From the NCBI GenBank assembly GCA_041487355.1, contig JBGPND010000042.1, positions 1-31,118 of the forward strand: 31,118 nt of DNA, in the 5' to 3' direction. Shown one piece after another: positions 30,785 to 31,118 of this stretch (positions are counted from its first letter, which is position 1; every line of letters starts with the position of its first letter). A model generated the notes under the pieces. That model did not search any database. It was given only the letters and a program-made list of their open reading frames with translations, and was not told where the DNA came from. The stretch is from JAMXLO01 sp041487355. GTDB lineage: Bacteria > Pseudomonadota > Alphaproteobacteria > Acetobacterales > Acetobacteraceae. The position numbers and the translations under genes were made by a program.

Positions 30785-31118
30785 ATGCCGTTCTACGAAA
30801 AAGGCGTCGTCCGCATTCACTACGAAGAGGCCGGCTCCGGCTTCCCTTTGTTGCTCATCCCCGGCGGGGGTTTGAACTCGAATATCTCCTCCCTCACCGG
30901 ATTCGCGGCATTCAACGCGATGGAGGAGTTCAAGGACGAGTACCGCTGCATCACGATGGACCTGCGCAACGCCAACGGGGGAGAATCCTCCGGCCCGCTC
31001 GAGATCGACCGGCCCTGGGACGCATACGCCGATGACCAGCTCGGTTTGATGGATCACCTGGGCATCAAGGAGTTCCTGGTGATGGGCTTCTGCATCGGCG
31101 GCCCCTTCATCTGGAACC
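30785..31118 (+). CDS. Alpha/beta hydrolase with Cys nucleophile (partial, cut by window end)
   Basis: The first 111 residues of an alpha/beta hydrolase. The N-terminus is MPFYEKGVVRIHYEEAGSG. The oxyanion-hole segment is LLLIPGGGLNSN, then come ITMDLRNANGGESSG and the nucleophile elbow MGFCIGGPFIWN. The elbow has Cys in place of the usual Ser (G-x-C-x-G), as in dienelactone hydrolases. The start at 30785 has a GAGGAG ribosome-binding site about 9 nt upstream. The acid and His of the triad lie beyond the window. The substrate is unknown. Confidence 0.85.
   Translation, partial: MPFYEKGVVRIHYEEAGSGFPLLLIPGGGLNSNISSLTGFAAFNAMEEFKDEYRCITMDLRNANGGESSGPLEIDRPWDAYADDQLGLMDHLGIKEFLVMGFCIGGPFIWN

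Noticed and set aside
30605..31057. 150-codon open frame on the - strand near the window end
   Set aside because: It is antisense to the hydrolase gene, which has a clear ribosome-binding site and conserved hydrolase motifs.

Overview
This is a GC-rich bacterial chromosome segment, best read as an alphaproteobacterium of the Rhodospirillales/Acetobacteraceae type. The evidence is the alphaproteobacterial gene order tsaE-amgK-murU-addB-addA-trxA, an alphaproteobacterial-style AddAB, and an ArsR-methyltransferase fusion beside metH. The lineage is inferred from gene content only. No rRNA, tRNA, CRISPR array or phage structural gene was seen.

Layout. 0.1-2.6 kb (+): a dienelactone hydrolase overlapping a secreted GH42-like glycosidase. 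2.7-11.9 kb (-): a tightly overlapped operon, tsaE-amgK-murU-addB-addA, followed by trxA (tRNA modification, cell-wall sugar recycling, double-strand-break repair, thiol redox). 12.0-13.0 kb (+): a TrxR-like ferredoxin-NADP reductase. 13.2-15.5 kb (-): a flavodoxin-fold oxidoreductase and a small unknown protein, separated by an AT-richer island with an orphan PEP-CTERM tail and a two-gene cassette (small membrane protein plus ribbon-helix-helix protein). The island is bounded by direct repeats of the unknown gene's 3' end. 15.5-20.1 kb (+): an ArsR-SAM methyltransferase regulator and full-length metH behind a palindromic operator. 20.4-22.9 kb: a lipoprotein, a secreted protein, an SDR and a ParDE pair. 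23.0-26.6 kb (+): a CinA-like protein, an OFA-type MFS transporter and a CDF metal exporter. 26.7-30.4 kb (+): a compact corrinoid uptake operon, btuF-btuC-btuD-tonB plus a PduO-type cobalamin adenosyltransferase. The window ends inside an alpha/beta hydrolase with a cysteine nucleophile.

B12 links two parts of the window: metH needs cobalamin, and the last operon imports and adenosylates it.

The most unusual feature is the density of short palindromic repeats, in at least five families. One G/C-rich family sits in frame inside four conserved genes (addA, addB, amgK and the methyltransferase). Its long form has no stop codon in five of six frames, which recalls the Rickettsia palindromic elements. 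A second, composite inverted-repeat element appears to supply nearly the whole signal peptide of the BtuF-like protein. A third is a perfect 35-bp inverted repeat between convergent genes, where it could act as a bidirectional terminator.
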